Shown: piece by piece, positions 7,449-16,548 of the stretch
How the letters are laid out: each line of letters begins with the position of its first letter
Position numbering within the stretch: position 1 is the first letter of the stretch
Source: Enterococcus ureasiticus
GTDB lineage: Bacteria > Bacillota > Bacilli > Lactobacillales > Enterococcaceae
Length of the DNA: 64,000 bases
Reading direction: 5' to 3'
Assembly (NCBI RefSeq): GCF_001730285.1
Contig: NZ_MIJZ01000014.1
Coordinates: 332,623-396,622 of the forward strand
Translations under genes and position numbers: made by a program
Notes under the pieces: model-generated
Database searches by the model: none
Told to the model about the DNA's origin: nothing
Seen by the model: the letters and a program-made list of their open reading frames with translations, nothing else

Positions 7449-8933
7449 TCACTTTATCCCATTAATATAGGAAGTATTATGAACTTCCATAAAGTGTTGA
7501 TAAGGCTTCATACACACTAACAAGAAAGAATGATCTAATAACATATCTACAGAGATTGGAATGATATGTGGATGATCTTCTAACACTGATGGAATCAAGG
7601 CCTCTTCACAAAAGATATATTCATCACGAATCGATTGGTCATATCCTTCAACTTCGTATATGGAACGGTAAAATTTATTCTCTACCACTATATCAAAAAC
7701 ATTAAATTCAGAGAATTTACTTTGATACAGTAAAAATTTTGAATCAGAATCGGTCACGATTTTCAAACGGAAGAGCAGTTTTTCTTGCTTTAAAATAGGA
7801 CCCGCTTCTTCAATAAAACGATAGATTAAATTTGTATCAATCACAAGAAGATTTTTAATTCCTTCTCCCCATTTAAATAAGACTTTGACGATTCGTTGAA
7901 ACAGCTCTTCATTTTTTGGATGCAGCGTATAAAAAGAACCGTGGACTAAAACTTGATGATTATACCAAGCATTTCTTGTTAGACGGATAATGCCTTCTTC
8001 AAAACTAAAATCCCCCAATAAAATTTGATCAAATTCTTCTTCAAAATACTGAATTAACCGAATAACATCTGGGCGGCCAACTAAAAATGTACTGCGTAAT
8101 TTTTCATGATCTTCAAATAAATTTTCTAATTGACTAAAAGAATACTCACAAGAATTGAAGAGAGATACGACATAAACAATTTCATGTTCTGGTAAAAAGC
8201 GCCCCATATTCAAACTTTCCCATGCTTGTTCGACTAGCTTGAAAATTGGTCGTTTTTTTAAATCAACTTTAACCTTTTCTTCTAATTTAAGTTTTTCTTT
8301 TTCTTGACGTGAATAGGCAATATTCATTCCTTGTAAAATAAAATAACGACTTTCTTCCGTATAAACTCTGGTTGAAAATTCGTGTTCAATCAAATCGAGC
8401 ATGCCTTCGCAAACTTCTTCAAATTCAATAGTCTGCGTTGTTTCATAATTGATTTCAATTTTTGTTAGATAGTATAAATATAAGAACCTTGTTTCAAATT
8501 CTGAAATATTCAAACGTTCATTTTCATAATCCAGATGACAAGCAGAAAAAAAAGCTTCTGCTTTTTTCTTCAAATTATAGGCTTTACTAACTGAAATAAA
8601 TTCTTCTTCTACTAAATCCAAGTAATTAAACTGTTGCTCCAAAAATTTTGTACATGTCTTTAGAAATAATGATTGCTGATATATTATTTTGCGAATTTCA
8701 AATAATGGAATATCTTTATTAAATTCCACATAAAAGTATTTCTTTTGTTTCTCATAACTCACTATGTATATATCTAGCGTCTGAACTAAATCTTCTAAAT
8801 CATTTTGTACTGTTGTTGGAAATGCTTCGAATATTTCTATGTAATGCGTAATATCAATTTTCTCATATTTGTATAGTGCTTCAAGAAGAACAATTTTTCT
8901 ATAAATATTTTTTTCTAAATACTTTTCTAACAT
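7449..8933 (-). CDS. Mga-like transcriptional regulator
   Basis: A 494-residue DNA-binding regulator of the Mga/AtxA class, which in related cocci controls surface and metabolic genes and is tuned by PTS phosphorylation. The N-terminal 120 residues hold two helix-turn-helix-like segments (IYRKIVLLEALYKYEKIDIT; FPTTVQNDLEDLV). The middle is helical and PRD-like, and the C-terminal third (VLFKWGEGIKNLLVIDTNL onward) resembles the EIIB-like dimerisation domain. No neighbour forms an operon with it. The target is not apparent; the MFS/YoaK/oxalate genes downstream are candidates by proximity only. Confidence 0.8.
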   Translation of the reverse strand: MLEKYLEKNIYRKIVLLEALYKYEKIDITHYIEIFEAFPTTVQNDLEDLVQTLDIYIVSYEKQKKYFYVEFNKDIPLFEIRKIIYQQSLFLKTCTKFLEQQFNYLDLVEEEFISVSKAYNLKKKAEAFFSACHLDYENERLNISEFETRFLYLYYLTKIEINYETTQTIEFEEVCEGMLDLIEHEFSTRVYTEESRYFILQGMNIAYSRQEKEKLKLEEKVKVDLKKRPIFKLVEQAWESLNMGRFLPEHEIVYVVSLFNSCEYSFSQLENLFEDHEKLRSTFLVGRPDVIRLIQYFEEEFDQILLGDFSFEEGIIRLTRNAWYNHQVLVHGSFYTLHPKNEELFQRIVKVLFKWGEGIKNLLVIDTNLIYRFIEEAGPILKQEKLLFRLKIVTDSDSKFLLYQSKFSEFNVFDIVVENKFYRSIYEVEGYDQSIRDEYIFCEEALIPSVLEDHPHIIPISVDMLLDHSFLLVCMKPYQHFMEVHNTSYINGIK

Positions 8934-9296
8934 CTATTCCCACTCTTTGCATAGTTGATTTCTCAATTATTTTTATCAGTAACTGAGTTTAAAAATATAT
9001 GCGATGACTTAATCTACTAAACTTTCTTTATTAAGTAGTCTATCATTATAGGTGTTTCATAAAAATAGCTAGCTTAATTATTGCCAAGTAGAAATCATCG
9101 CACTATCAATAAATATACTTTATTTCCAATTTTTAATATACACCCAAAGAAGTAGATAGAAAAGTAATAAGTATTTCTAAAAAAAAATTAATTTTTTCAC
9201 TTGATATCTATTTAACCGGTAATTCATTTTAAAAAAAGTGGGGATTATCACTTCCTTATAAACATCTATACATAATTTAAATGATTACTCTTTCTT
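8934..9296. other. Gene-free AT-rich gap
   Basis: About 360 bases of AT-rich sequence between the Mga-like gene and the MFS gene. It presumably contains the promoter of the Mga-like gene (minus strand) and the 3' end of the MFS transcript. I see no clear hairpin or repeat in it. Confidence 0.5.
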
Positions 9297-10748
9297 TTAT
9301 CTCATTTTAGTATTCGGTCCTTTTTTACGAAAAATAATTAAGGAACTAATTAAAGCGACGATACAAAAAACAAAAGCCATCGCAAACGCATGACGATAAT
9401 CTACAACCTCCAATGATTCTTTTATAGCAAGTGTGGAGCATCCAATTGCCAATGATTGTTTAGGCGTAGTTTGGGCATGACTAGATAGAAACGTAACTAA
9501 TACAGCCGTTCCAAAAGAGCTAGCAATTTGCCTTAATGTATTATTCGCTGCGGTACCATTACTGATCATGTCATTGGGTAAAGCATTCATTCCTGTTGTT
9601 GTGACTGGCATCAAGACCATTGATATCCCCAATAAACGGATAGCATAGAAAATAGCTATGAAAAGAATTGGCGTCGTCTCAGTGATAAATAGAAATGGAA
9701 ATGTCCCTAAAGACAATAACGTCAAACCAATCGGGATTAAAAACCGTCCACCAAATCGATCAAATAATTTTCCTGTAACTGGATTCATTAATCCCATCAC
9801 GATACTTCCAGGCAATAAAATCAACCCCGAATCAATTGGACTTTCTAAATGAACCTTTTGAATATAGTCTGGTAAAATAGATTCAAATCCAAGCAAGGCT
9901 ATATAAGAAATTGCACTTAGAAACACAGAAACTGAAAAAATTGAGTAGCTAAACACGTTTAAATTCAACAGTGGATTTGAAATTTTCAACTCTCGCACAA
10001 TGAAAGAAATAATCACAGTACATCCTATAAACAAAAAAATAAGTACTTCTTTAGAAAACCAGCCTTTAGTACTCACTAAACTAATACTGTATAACAAACT
10101 ACCAAATCCAATGATCGATAAAAAAACAGAAGGAATGTCTAACTTACTCTGTTTTAAGGGTATGCTGACTTTAAAAAACAGTAAAGCCCCTATTTCGGAT
10201 AGAAGAATCAACGGTATTGTAATAAGAAATAATGTTTTCCAGTTAAAATAAGTAATAATATATCCAGATAGCGTTGGCCCAATCGCAGGAGCTAACGCAA
10301 CTACTAAACCAACAAACCCCATAGCGGTTCCACGTTCGCTTTTTTTGAACAGCGTTAATACAATAGTCTGAATCAAAGGAAGCATAATTCCAGAAGCAAT
10401 TCCCTGTAATAATCGTCCAAAAAGCAAATAATTGAATGATGGACCAAAATAACAAATAAGCACGCCCATTAAAAATAAATTCAAGGCCGTTAAAAATAAA
10501 TATTTGGACTTGATTTGTTTCATTAAATAAGCAGACAAAGGAATAGTAATACCTGATACTAAAAGAAACAACGTTGTTAACCATTGAACGTTGCTTAAAC
10601 TTATATTCAAGTCTTTCATAATCGTTGGGTAAGCTGTGATCAACAGCGTTTGATTCATAATAATACAAAATGCTCCCAGTAGAATAACAATCATAAGAGC
10701 GCTTCGATTATAGCTTACCCCGTCATAGGTTTCTTTGTTTTTATTCAT
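9297..10748 (-). CDS. MFS drug exporter, DHA2 (EmrB/QacA) family
   Basis: A proton-driven multidrug-type exporter in the cytoplasmic membrane. The 483 residues are dominated by hydrophobic segments consistent with 14 helices. The first helix is followed by NQTLLITAYPTI, typical of DHA2, and the antiporter motif C appears as APAIGPTLSGYI near residue 155. GRLLQGIASGIMLPL near 110 matches motif B (Arg in helix 4). The protein is complete with no frameshift. The substrate cannot be inferred. It lies between an Mga-like regulator and a YoaK-like membrane protein but is separated from both by 170-360 bases. Confidence 0.92.
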   Translation of the reverse strand: MNKNKETYDGVSYNRSALMIVILLGAFCIIMNQTLLITAYPTIMKDLNISLSNVQWLTTLFLLVSGITIPLSAYLMKQIKSKYLFLTALNLFLMGVLICYFGPSFNYLLFGRLLQGIASGIMLPLIQTIVLTLFKKSERGTAMGFVGLVVALAPAIGPTLSGYIITYFNWKTLFLITIPLILLSEIGALLFFKVSIPLKQSKLDIPSVFLSIIGFGSLLYSISLVSTKGWFSKEVLIFLFIGCTVIISFIVRELKISNPLLNLNVFSYSIFSVSVFLSAISYIALLGFESILPDYIQKVHLESPIDSGLILLPGSIVMGLMNPVTGKLFDRFGGRFLIPIGLTLLSLGTFPFLFITETTPILFIAIFYAIRLLGISMVLMPVTTTGMNALPNDMISNGTAANNTLRQIASSFGTAVLVTFLSSHAQTTPKQSLAIGCSTLAIKESLEVVDYRHAFAMAFVFCIVALISSLIIFRKKGPNTKMR

Positions 10749-10918
10749 CCATTCACGTCCTTAAATAATTACACCGATTTTCCCATTTATCAATCCTTGA
10801 ATGACGCAGAAAAGAAACACTCATTGAGCTATTTCGTTTTCTGCGCGACTAAATCTTCCTCTACAGTTCGTTACTGCCAGTCTTTGAAAACTTATTCAAG
10901 TTCACTATTTATTTACTA

Positions 10919-11620
10919 CTAAACAGGATCAACTTTAATTGCTTTTTCCTCTACTTTGATCATTTTTGAATAGAAGGCAATTCCCACTAAAACAATTGCT
11001 GTAAACCATAAAGATTTTTCACCATAAGCTTTTGTTAAAACAGTCCCAATTAATCCGCCACCTGCAAAACCAATTAATACAGAAAAATATAACCAACTAT
11101 TTTTCCATGCATCTTTTGCTCCGGTAAAAGCTTGAATAATATAATTAAAAGCTAATTGCACCACTAATGTAACAGCAACATTTCCATAAAGCATGCCATC
11201 TATTTTATGAAATGCATTTCCTTGCATTCCAGCTAGAAAAGAAACAAGCATACATATCTGTAGGATACTAAATACACTATTAATCGATGAAAAACCTAAG
11301 CCAACTAAAACGACTGCTTCTATAAGTAAAATTTCAAACGCCCAGATTTTTTTCATTTTAATGCCCAATACTTCAATAATTCCTGTCGTCATCGCACCTA
11401 ATCCAAAACATAAGATGGTTAGTGCCACTGTAGCTAAATGCTGCCAGTCTTTTGTTGCAATTGTTTGCCCTAATAAAATGATATTTCCTGATTGTACTGT
11501 ACTAAATGCTTTTCCTACAAAGTAGGTATAACCGTCCATTGAACCAGCCGCAATCGCAAGAAAAAAAGCAATCCAAGGTAGTTCCATTACAGGGTAAGTA
11601 GGTACTTTACGATTATTCAC
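10919..11620 (-). CDS. YoaK-family (DUF1275) membrane protein
   Basis: A 233-residue membrane protein with about six helices. The N-terminal AGSMDGYTYFVGKAFSTVQSG and the GMQGNAFHKIDG motif are hallmarks of the YoaK/DUF1275 family, whose function is unknown. The gene stands between the oxalate decarboxylase gene, which ends in its own terminator, and the MFS gene. Transcription is probably independent. Confidence 0.9.
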   Translation of the reverse strand: MNNRKVPTYPVMELPWIAFFLAIAAGSMDGYTYFVGKAFSTVQSGNIILLGQTIATKDWQHLATVALTILCFGLGAMTTGIIEVLGIKMKKIWAFEILLIEAVVLVGLGFSSINSVFSILQICMLVSFLAGMQGNAFHKIDGMLYGNVAVTLVVQLAFNYIIQAFTGAKDAWKNSWLYFSVLIGFAGGGLIGTVLTKAYGEKSLWFTAIVLVGIAFYSKMIKVEEKAIKVDPV

Positions 11621-11645
11621 TCTCTATTCCTCCAATTTTTGATAG

Positions 11646-11683
11646 TAAAAAGCCTAGAAAATTTTCCTATTTATTTTCTAGGC
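11646..11683 (-). terminator. Terminator of the oxalate decarboxylase gene
   Basis: Stem GCCTAGAAAAT / ATTTTCTAGGC (11652-11683) followed by TTTTT on the minus strand, starting 14 bases after the oxdC stop. Confidence 0.88.
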
Positions 11684-11696
11684 ATCGAAACAAAAA

Positions 11697-12863
11697 CTAT
11701 TCTGGTTTTTTAAACCAAACAACAGGTTGTGGCTTCTCTGGATTTGGTAGTGACTCCGCAAATTGTTTCGTAACGTTTAAATGATCCGCTACCATTTGCG
11801 ATGGGGAAGAGCCTAACCATTTATTTAATGAAATATCAGAATACTCACTATGTTTGAAGACTTCTACAAAAATCAAGGGTTCATCACCGATATTTTGTAC
11901 GTAATGTCCAGCTACAATTGGAACGACACCTACGTCTCCTGCTTGGAAATCAAACGTCCTAGAAACGCCAGCAGAGTTAAAAACTGTCATGCGAGCTTTC
12001 CCTTGAATGTAGTATTGCCATTCTGCAGCTTTAGGATGCCAGTGAAGTTCACGCATTCCGCCTGGTTCTACTTCTACAAAAGCAGCCGAAATTGTTTTCG
12101 CCACAGGAAAAACGTTCTGATCGACGATTCGCACACGGCCAGCTTCTGATTCAATAGGTTTGATTGTATCCATATGAAACGTAAATGGAGATGGTACTTT
12201 CCCATTCACATTCGGACGTTCAACTTCTTCAATAGAACCAGGGATATTTGCTTTAAAAATATATTTTTCTTTAGTAGGGAAACTTTCAATTTCTTCTGTT
12301 GATTTTTTAAAGTTTGCAGCAACCACTTCAGCAGGTGTATGTGCCAACCAATCAGATAATAAGAATGTGTTGTTTTCAGAAAAATCAGCTTCACTGAAAA
12401 CTAATAAAAATTCACAGCCTTCGTCTAAAGCCTGAATAGAGTGAGGAACCCCTGCTTCAAAGTTCCATAAATCTCCGGCTTTAATGTCATCAATGAAGGA
12501 GCGTCCAAATTCATCTATACCAGTCACACGAGCATTTCCATAGAGCATCAATCCCCATTCAGCTTCCTTATGCCAATGCATTTCTCGATAAGCACCGGGT
12601 TCTAAACTCATGTCTACACCAGCAACATCTTGTGAAATTGGAAAATCACGGTTTGTGATTTCTCTTGTCCAACCACCTTCTTCTAAACGTTGATGCGAAT
12701 CAGAATAACTAAATCTTAAATTTGCCATCGTTCCATGGTCAGTAGCAGGCGGAACTAGAATATCTGGATTTTCTTCATCACGACTAGTATTTCGAGGTCC
12801 ATGATCAATCCATCCTTTCCCATCGGTGTGTCTGTAAGGTTCAAGTTTTTTTTCTTCTGACAT
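11697..12863 (-). CDS. oxdC: Oxalate decarboxylase (bicupin)
   Basis: A Mn-dependent bicupin that converts oxalate to formate and CO2, consuming a proton. Two cupin domains each show the metal site: HWHKEAEWG with His in GVPHSIQ, and HWHPKAAEW with His in AGHYVQN. The N-domain lid reads FSENNT, close to the SENST lid of Bacillus OxdC, and keeps the Glu needed for decarboxylase rather than oxidase activity. The start is the ATG at 12863, 9 bases after AAGGAG; the GTG at 12872 touches the ribosome site. No signal peptide, so it acts in the cytosol. A 32-bp palindrome lies directly upstream. No formyl-CoA transferase or oxalate antiporter is adjacent. Confidence 0.93.
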   Translation of the reverse strand: MSEEKKLEPYRHTDGKGWIDHGPRNTSRDEENPDILVPPATDHGTMANLRFSYSDSHQRLEEGGWTREITNRDFPISQDVAGVDMSLEPGAYREMHWHKEAEWGLMLYGNARVTGIDEFGRSFIDDIKAGDLWNFEAGVPHSIQALDEGCEFLLVFSEADFSENNTFLLSDWLAHTPAEVVAANFKKSTEEIESFPTKEKYIFKANIPGSIEEVERPNVNGKVPSPFTFHMDTIKPIESEAGRVRIVDQNVFPVAKTISAAFVEVEPGGMRELHWHPKAAEWQYYIQGKARMTVFNSAGVSRTFDFQAGDVGVVPIVAGHYVQNIGDEPLIFVEVFKHSEYSDISLNKWLGSSPSQMVADHLNVTKQFAESLPNPEKPQPVVWFKKPE

Positions 12864-12892
12864 ATCAATCACTCCTTAAGTTTAATATGTAT

Positions 12893-12924
12893 TGATTGTC
12901 TAAAAATCGATTTTTAGACAATCA
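12893..12924. promoter_or_regulatory. 32-bp perfect palindrome upstream of oxdC
   Basis: A perfect inverted repeat centred on ATCGAT with arms TGATTGTCTAAAAAT / ATTTTTAGACAATCA. It ends about 15 bases before the oxdC ribosome site and carries no T run. It could be an operator for a dimeric regulator or an mRNA hairpin that masks or stabilises the leader; the sequence alone does not decide. Confidence 0.7.
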
Positions 12925-13244
12925 TATACTTATGATTGCGTTTGGAACTCTATCGATTTCCGTGCCTTTAAAAGCTAATTTACCAATTCTTTATATGATC
13001 ATAATTCTTTTCCTCCTTTCTTATCTCATCGAGTAATAAGTATTCATCAAAGTTTCCTGTTTGCTCTTTGATAGTAAATAATATACTGCAAAAAAAGATT
13101 CACTTTTTTTATATTATTCAAAAATAAGATCTGTTTTTTTTTGAAAAAAAAATAAAAGACTCTTAAACCCGCTTGATTACTATTTCTCATTAAAGTAAAA
13201 TTGAATCGAGATAATTTGAGAGTATCCTCACATTGATTTTAAAT
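12925..13244 (-). other. Long upstream leader of oxdC
   Basis: About 320 bases with a strong ribosome-like AAAGGAGG at about 13012-13020 followed by ATGATCATATAA, a three-codon frame. A -10-like TATATT lies at about 13080. If transcription starts there, oxdC has an untranslated leader of over 200 bases, with the palindrome at its end. No known riboswitch class is recognised. Confidence 0.4.
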
Positions 13245-13300
13245 AAAAAAGTAAAAAGACCAAAAATCTTTTTCATGATTTTTGGTCTTTTTACTTTTTT
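13245..13300. terminator. Bidirectional terminator after the P-type ATPase
   Basis: A stem of more than 20 bp (AAGTAAAAAGACCAAAAATC and its complement), with T runs on both sides, lies 45 bases past the ATPase stop. Confidence 0.88.
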
Positions 13301-13345
13301 GACTTTAAACTTATCTATAAGTCTATTCGTTTTTTCGATTTACTA

Positions 13346-16057
13346 TTAACTTTTTCCCATTCTACGTTGAACAAATTTTACGATCTCAACGATTGGTATA
13401 ATCGCAAATGATGTTCCGGCAACGATTGCCCATTGGTAACCGTCTAAAGAAGTTACGCTGAACAAGTCATTGAATCCTGGAATTAGAATCGTTGCTGCTA
13501 GTAATAAGAACGATACTAAAATTGCCCAGTTGAATGATTTGTTTCTGAACAAGCCAACTTTAAAGATTGATTGGTAAATAGATTTTACGTTAAATGCATG
13601 GAACAATTGGATCAAACCTAATGTTGCAAAAGCCATTGTCAACGCATCGCCATGTTGTAAGTCGTACAAGGCTGTTGCAGATAAGTTTGGCATATTTGCC
13701 GCCGTATGTGCAGGGAATTCAATCGCCATTTTATAGACAATCAGAGTCAAGGCACCTTGTGTGATCCCTTGATAAATGACACTGCTCAAGACACCGCCAG
13801 AGAAGAAGTTTGATTTCTTTCCACGAGGAGCATGGCTCATTACGTCACGTTCAGCAGGTTCTACACCCAACGCAATTGCTGGGAAGGTATCCGTTACTAA
13901 ATTGATCCACAATAAGTGAACAGGCAGTAAGGTATCCCAAGCTAACATTGTTGCGATAAATAGTGTTAATACTTCCCCAAGGTTGGCAGAAAGTAGGTAT
14001 TGAATCGTTTTTTGGATATTTGAGAAGACTTTACGTCCTTCTTCAACAGCTACAATAATTGTCGAGAAGTTATCATCCGCTAAGACCATATCAGAGGCAC
14101 CTTTTGATACTTCTGTACCAGTGATCCCCATCCCAATACCGATGTCGGCTGCTTTCAAAGCTGGAGCATCGTTCACACCGTCACCTGTCATGGCTACAAC
14201 TTTACCTTCTTGCTGCCATGCTTTAACGATACGAACTTTATGTTCAGGTGAAACACGAGCATAAACGGAATAATGTTCAACCATTTTGGCAAATGCTTCA
14301 TCCGTTAATTCGTTTAGTTCAGCACCTGTAATAACAGCATCGTCGTCGCCTTCTTTGATGATACCTAGACGAGCAGCGATTGCTTCTGCTGTATCTTTGT
14401 GGTCACCTGTGATCATAATTGGACGAATACCTGCTTCTTTAGCAACTTTAACAGCTTCTGCGGCTTCTTTACGCTCTGGATCGATCATACCCACAAGACC
14501 TGCAAATACTAAGTCCTTTTCAACTAAATCAGAATCCATTTCAGCAGGAACTGCATCAACGATTTTGTATGCCATTCCTAAGACACGTAGTGCTTGTTTG
14601 GCTAATTTTGTGTTGGTTGTCAAAATTTCTTGACGTTGTTTGTCATCCATTGCTGGTGTTTGTCCATTTAATAAGGCTTGGTTACAACGTTTTAATAATT
14701 CATCTGGTGCACCTTTGACAGCAACTAGGAATTTACCATCTGCTAATTGGTGAACAGTTGTCATTAATTTACGGTCTGAATCAAATGGAATTTCAGCAAC
14801 ACGAGGTTCAGCTGCAACTTTTTCGGTTACGTTGAAATCGTGGTCTAAACCATATTGGACAAGGGCTGTTTCGGTTGGATCACCGATCAACGTACCATCT
14901 TGTGCAATTTTTGTATCATTTGTATAGTTCATGATTTTTAATGCCATATTATCCATTGCAACAGCATCTGTCGCAGGTTTTACTTCATTATCTGTGTAAA
15001 GAGCTTCAACGGTCATTTGGTTTAATGTTAACGTTCCAGTTTTATCAGAACAGATAATGTCTGTACTACCTAATGTTTCAACTGCAGGCAGTTTGCGGAC
15101 GATCGCATTTTTCTTCGCCATTTTTTGTGTACCTAATGCTAAAATGATTGTTACGATTGCTGGTAATCCTTCTGGAATTGCTGCAACGGCTAATGAGATA
15201 GACGTTAAGAGCATGTCGATCCATGTACGGCCGTTCATCATACCGACAACGAACATCACAGCTGCGATCACTAATATAGCGATCGTCAACATTTTACCTA
15301 ATTGATTTAAATTTTGTTTTAATGGAGTTTCCGTTTCTTTTTCGTTGGCTAACATGCCGGCGATTTTACCGACTTCTGTATTCATTCCTGTACCAACGAC
15401 CACGCCGATTCCGCGGCCATAAGTGACATTACTGTTTGAATACGCCATATTGATACGGTCACCAATGCCGATATCATCAGATGTTCCTTCTAAAACGATT
15501 GCTTCTTTTTCAACTGGTACAGATTCACCAGTTAGAGCTGCTTCTTCGATTTTTAGACTAGCTGCTTCTAATAAACGTAAATCTGCAGGAACAACATCTC
15601 CTGCTTCTAATAAAACGATATCTCCTGGTACTAATTCGTCACTTTTAACCGTGATCACATGACCATCACGACGAATATTCGCATTTGGTGAAGACATTTC
15701 TTTTAATGCTTCAATCGCTTGTTCTGCTTTGGCTTCTTGGATTACACCAAAGATTGCGTTTAAGATAACTACGAGTAAAATGATAATCGAATCAACAAAA
15801 TCTCCTGAAAAGACTGCCGAAATCACAGCCGCAAATAGTAATACAATGATCATAAAATCTTTAAACTGTTCAAAGAATTTTACAACGATCGATTTCTTTT
15901 TCCCTTCATCTAAAGCATTAGCCCCATAGCTTTCTAACCTCTTCTTGGCTTCTTGATCTGATAGTCCATCGACTGTCGTATCAAATTTTTGCAAGACCTC
16001 TTCATCTGACTGCGTGTAAAATGCTTCAGATAATTGAACCTTTTTCTCTTCTGACAT
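13346..16057 (-). CDS. P-type cation ATPase, probable Mn2+/Ca2+ exporter
   Basis: A P2A-type (SERCA-like) ion pump of 903 residues in the cytoplasmic membrane. It has the actuator TGES motif (ALTGESVPVEK), phosphorylation site CSDKTGTLT, nucleotide site KGAPDELLKRC and hinge TGDGVNDAPAL. Ion-site helices are visible: PEGLPAIV in M4, ANLGEVLTLF in M5 and LLWINLVTDTFPA in M6. The upstream leader carries a probable yybP-ykoY (Mn2+) riboswitch. In streptococci and Lactococcus, related pumps behind that riboswitch export manganese, so Mn2+ export is the likely role; calcium is the alternative by sequence class. Confidence 0.93.
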   Translation of the reverse strand: MSEEKKVQLSEAFYTQSDEEVLQKFDTTVDGLSDQEAKKRLESYGANALDEGKKKSIVVKFFEQFKDFMIIVLLFAAVISAVFSGDFVDSIIILLVVILNAIFGVIQEAKAEQAIEALKEMSSPNANIRRDGHVITVKSDELVPGDIVLLEAGDVVPADLRLLEAASLKIEEAALTGESVPVEKEAIVLEGTSDDIGIGDRINMAYSNSNVTYGRGIGVVVGTGMNTEVGKIAGMLANEKETETPLKQNLNQLGKMLTIAILVIAAVMFVVGMMNGRTWIDMLLTSISLAVAAIPEGLPAIVTIILALGTQKMAKKNAIVRKLPAVETLGSTDIICSDKTGTLTLNQMTVEALYTDNEVKPATDAVAMDNMALKIMNYTNDTKIAQDGTLIGDPTETALVQYGLDHDFNVTEKVAAEPRVAEIPFDSDRKLMTTVHQLADGKFLVAVKGAPDELLKRCNQALLNGQTPAMDDKQRQEILTTNTKLAKQALRVLGMAYKIVDAVPAEMDSDLVEKDLVFAGLVGMIDPERKEAAEAVKVAKEAGIRPIMITGDHKDTAEAIAARLGIIKEGDDDAVITGAELNELTDEAFAKMVEHYSVYARVSPEHKVRIVKAWQQEGKVVAMTGDGVNDAPALKAADIGIGMGITGTEVSKGASDMVLADDNFSTIIVAVEEGRKVFSNIQKTIQYLLSANLGEVLTLFIATMLAWDTLLPVHLLWINLVTDTFPAIALGVEPAERDVMSHAPRGKKSNFFSGGVLSSVIYQGITQGALTLIVYKMAIEFPAHTAANMPNLSATALYDLQHGDALTMAFATLGLIQLFHAFNVKSIYQSIFKVGLFRNKSFNWAILVSFLLLAATILIPGFNDLFSVTSLDGYQWAIVAGTSFAIIPIVEIVKFVQRRMGKS

Positions 16058-16154
16058 GTTCTTCCTCCTTATAATTTGCAGCTACTTAAATCTATTTTAC
16101 TTCATAATAGCAAAACGAACACGTTTTTGGACTTATTCGTTCGCAACAAAAACG

Positions 16155-16318
16155 AAAAAAAATAGACCTCTGTATGCTAAATAGAACATACATAAGTCTC
16201 ACCGTTTAAGACAACACCAGAAATTTCTTTCGGAGTTGGTGATGTTGCCGCAGCTAGCGCCGCCAGTTACTCCCTCATGAAATAATAACCTGGCGACGGA
16301 CAAGTCCTTCACCAACTA
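16155..16318 (-). promoter_or_regulatory. Probable yybP-ykoY manganese riboswitch with terminator
   Basis: On the minus strand P1 would be CATGA / TTATG. It is directly followed on the 5' side by GGGAGTAACTGGC and preceded on the 3' side by CGGTGAGAC, the arrangement of the GGGGAGUA and GAGAC elements of this class. A second helical arm (CAACA...GGTGTTG) lies between. The 3' P1 strand also forms part of a terminator (AGACTTATGTATG with CATACAGAGGTCT, then eight T), so ligand binding should prevent termination and switch the pump on. The match is by eye. The downstream Mn/Ca pump supports it. Confidence 0.75.
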
Positions 16319-16332
16319 TTATTGATAAAGTA

Positions 16333-16361
16333 ATTATACCTGTTCTTTTAGTGTTTTTCAA
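16333..16361 (-). promoter_or_regulatory. Promoter of the riboswitch-ATPase transcript
   Basis: Minus strand -35 TTGAAA (16356-16361), 17-base spacer, consensus -10 TATAAT (16333-16338). Confidence 0.8.
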
Positions 16362-16483
16362 ATGAAATCGTATTGATTTTCAGAAAAATTTCTGTTTAGT
16401 TTGAAAAAGACTTACGTTATTTGATAGACGGCTTTTTTCGCTGCTTCTTTTAAGGAGGTAGTTTTATCAGTTAAACAGTAAAA

Positions 16484-16521
16484 CACCTCGAATGCCCAAA
16501 TAATACTGAGCAATCGGGGTG
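16484..16521 (-). terminator. Terminator after the TtcA-like gene
   Basis: Imperfect stem CACCCCGATTGC / GCATTCGAGGTG followed by TTTTAC on the minus strand, 28 bases past the stop at 16549. Confidence 0.65.
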
Positions 16522-16548
16522 TGATGATGTCTACTAGAAAAGTAACCT

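Noticed and set aside
7142..7520. Plus-strand frames of 69 and 68 codons
   Set aside because: No ribosome binding site, no recognisable domain, and the second runs into the 3' end of the Mga-like gene on the other strand.
10243..10668. 141-codon minus-strand frame inside the MFS gene
   Set aside because: Out-of-frame shadow of the exporter; composition (many Tyr, Cys, Asn) is not protein-like and there is no ribosome site.
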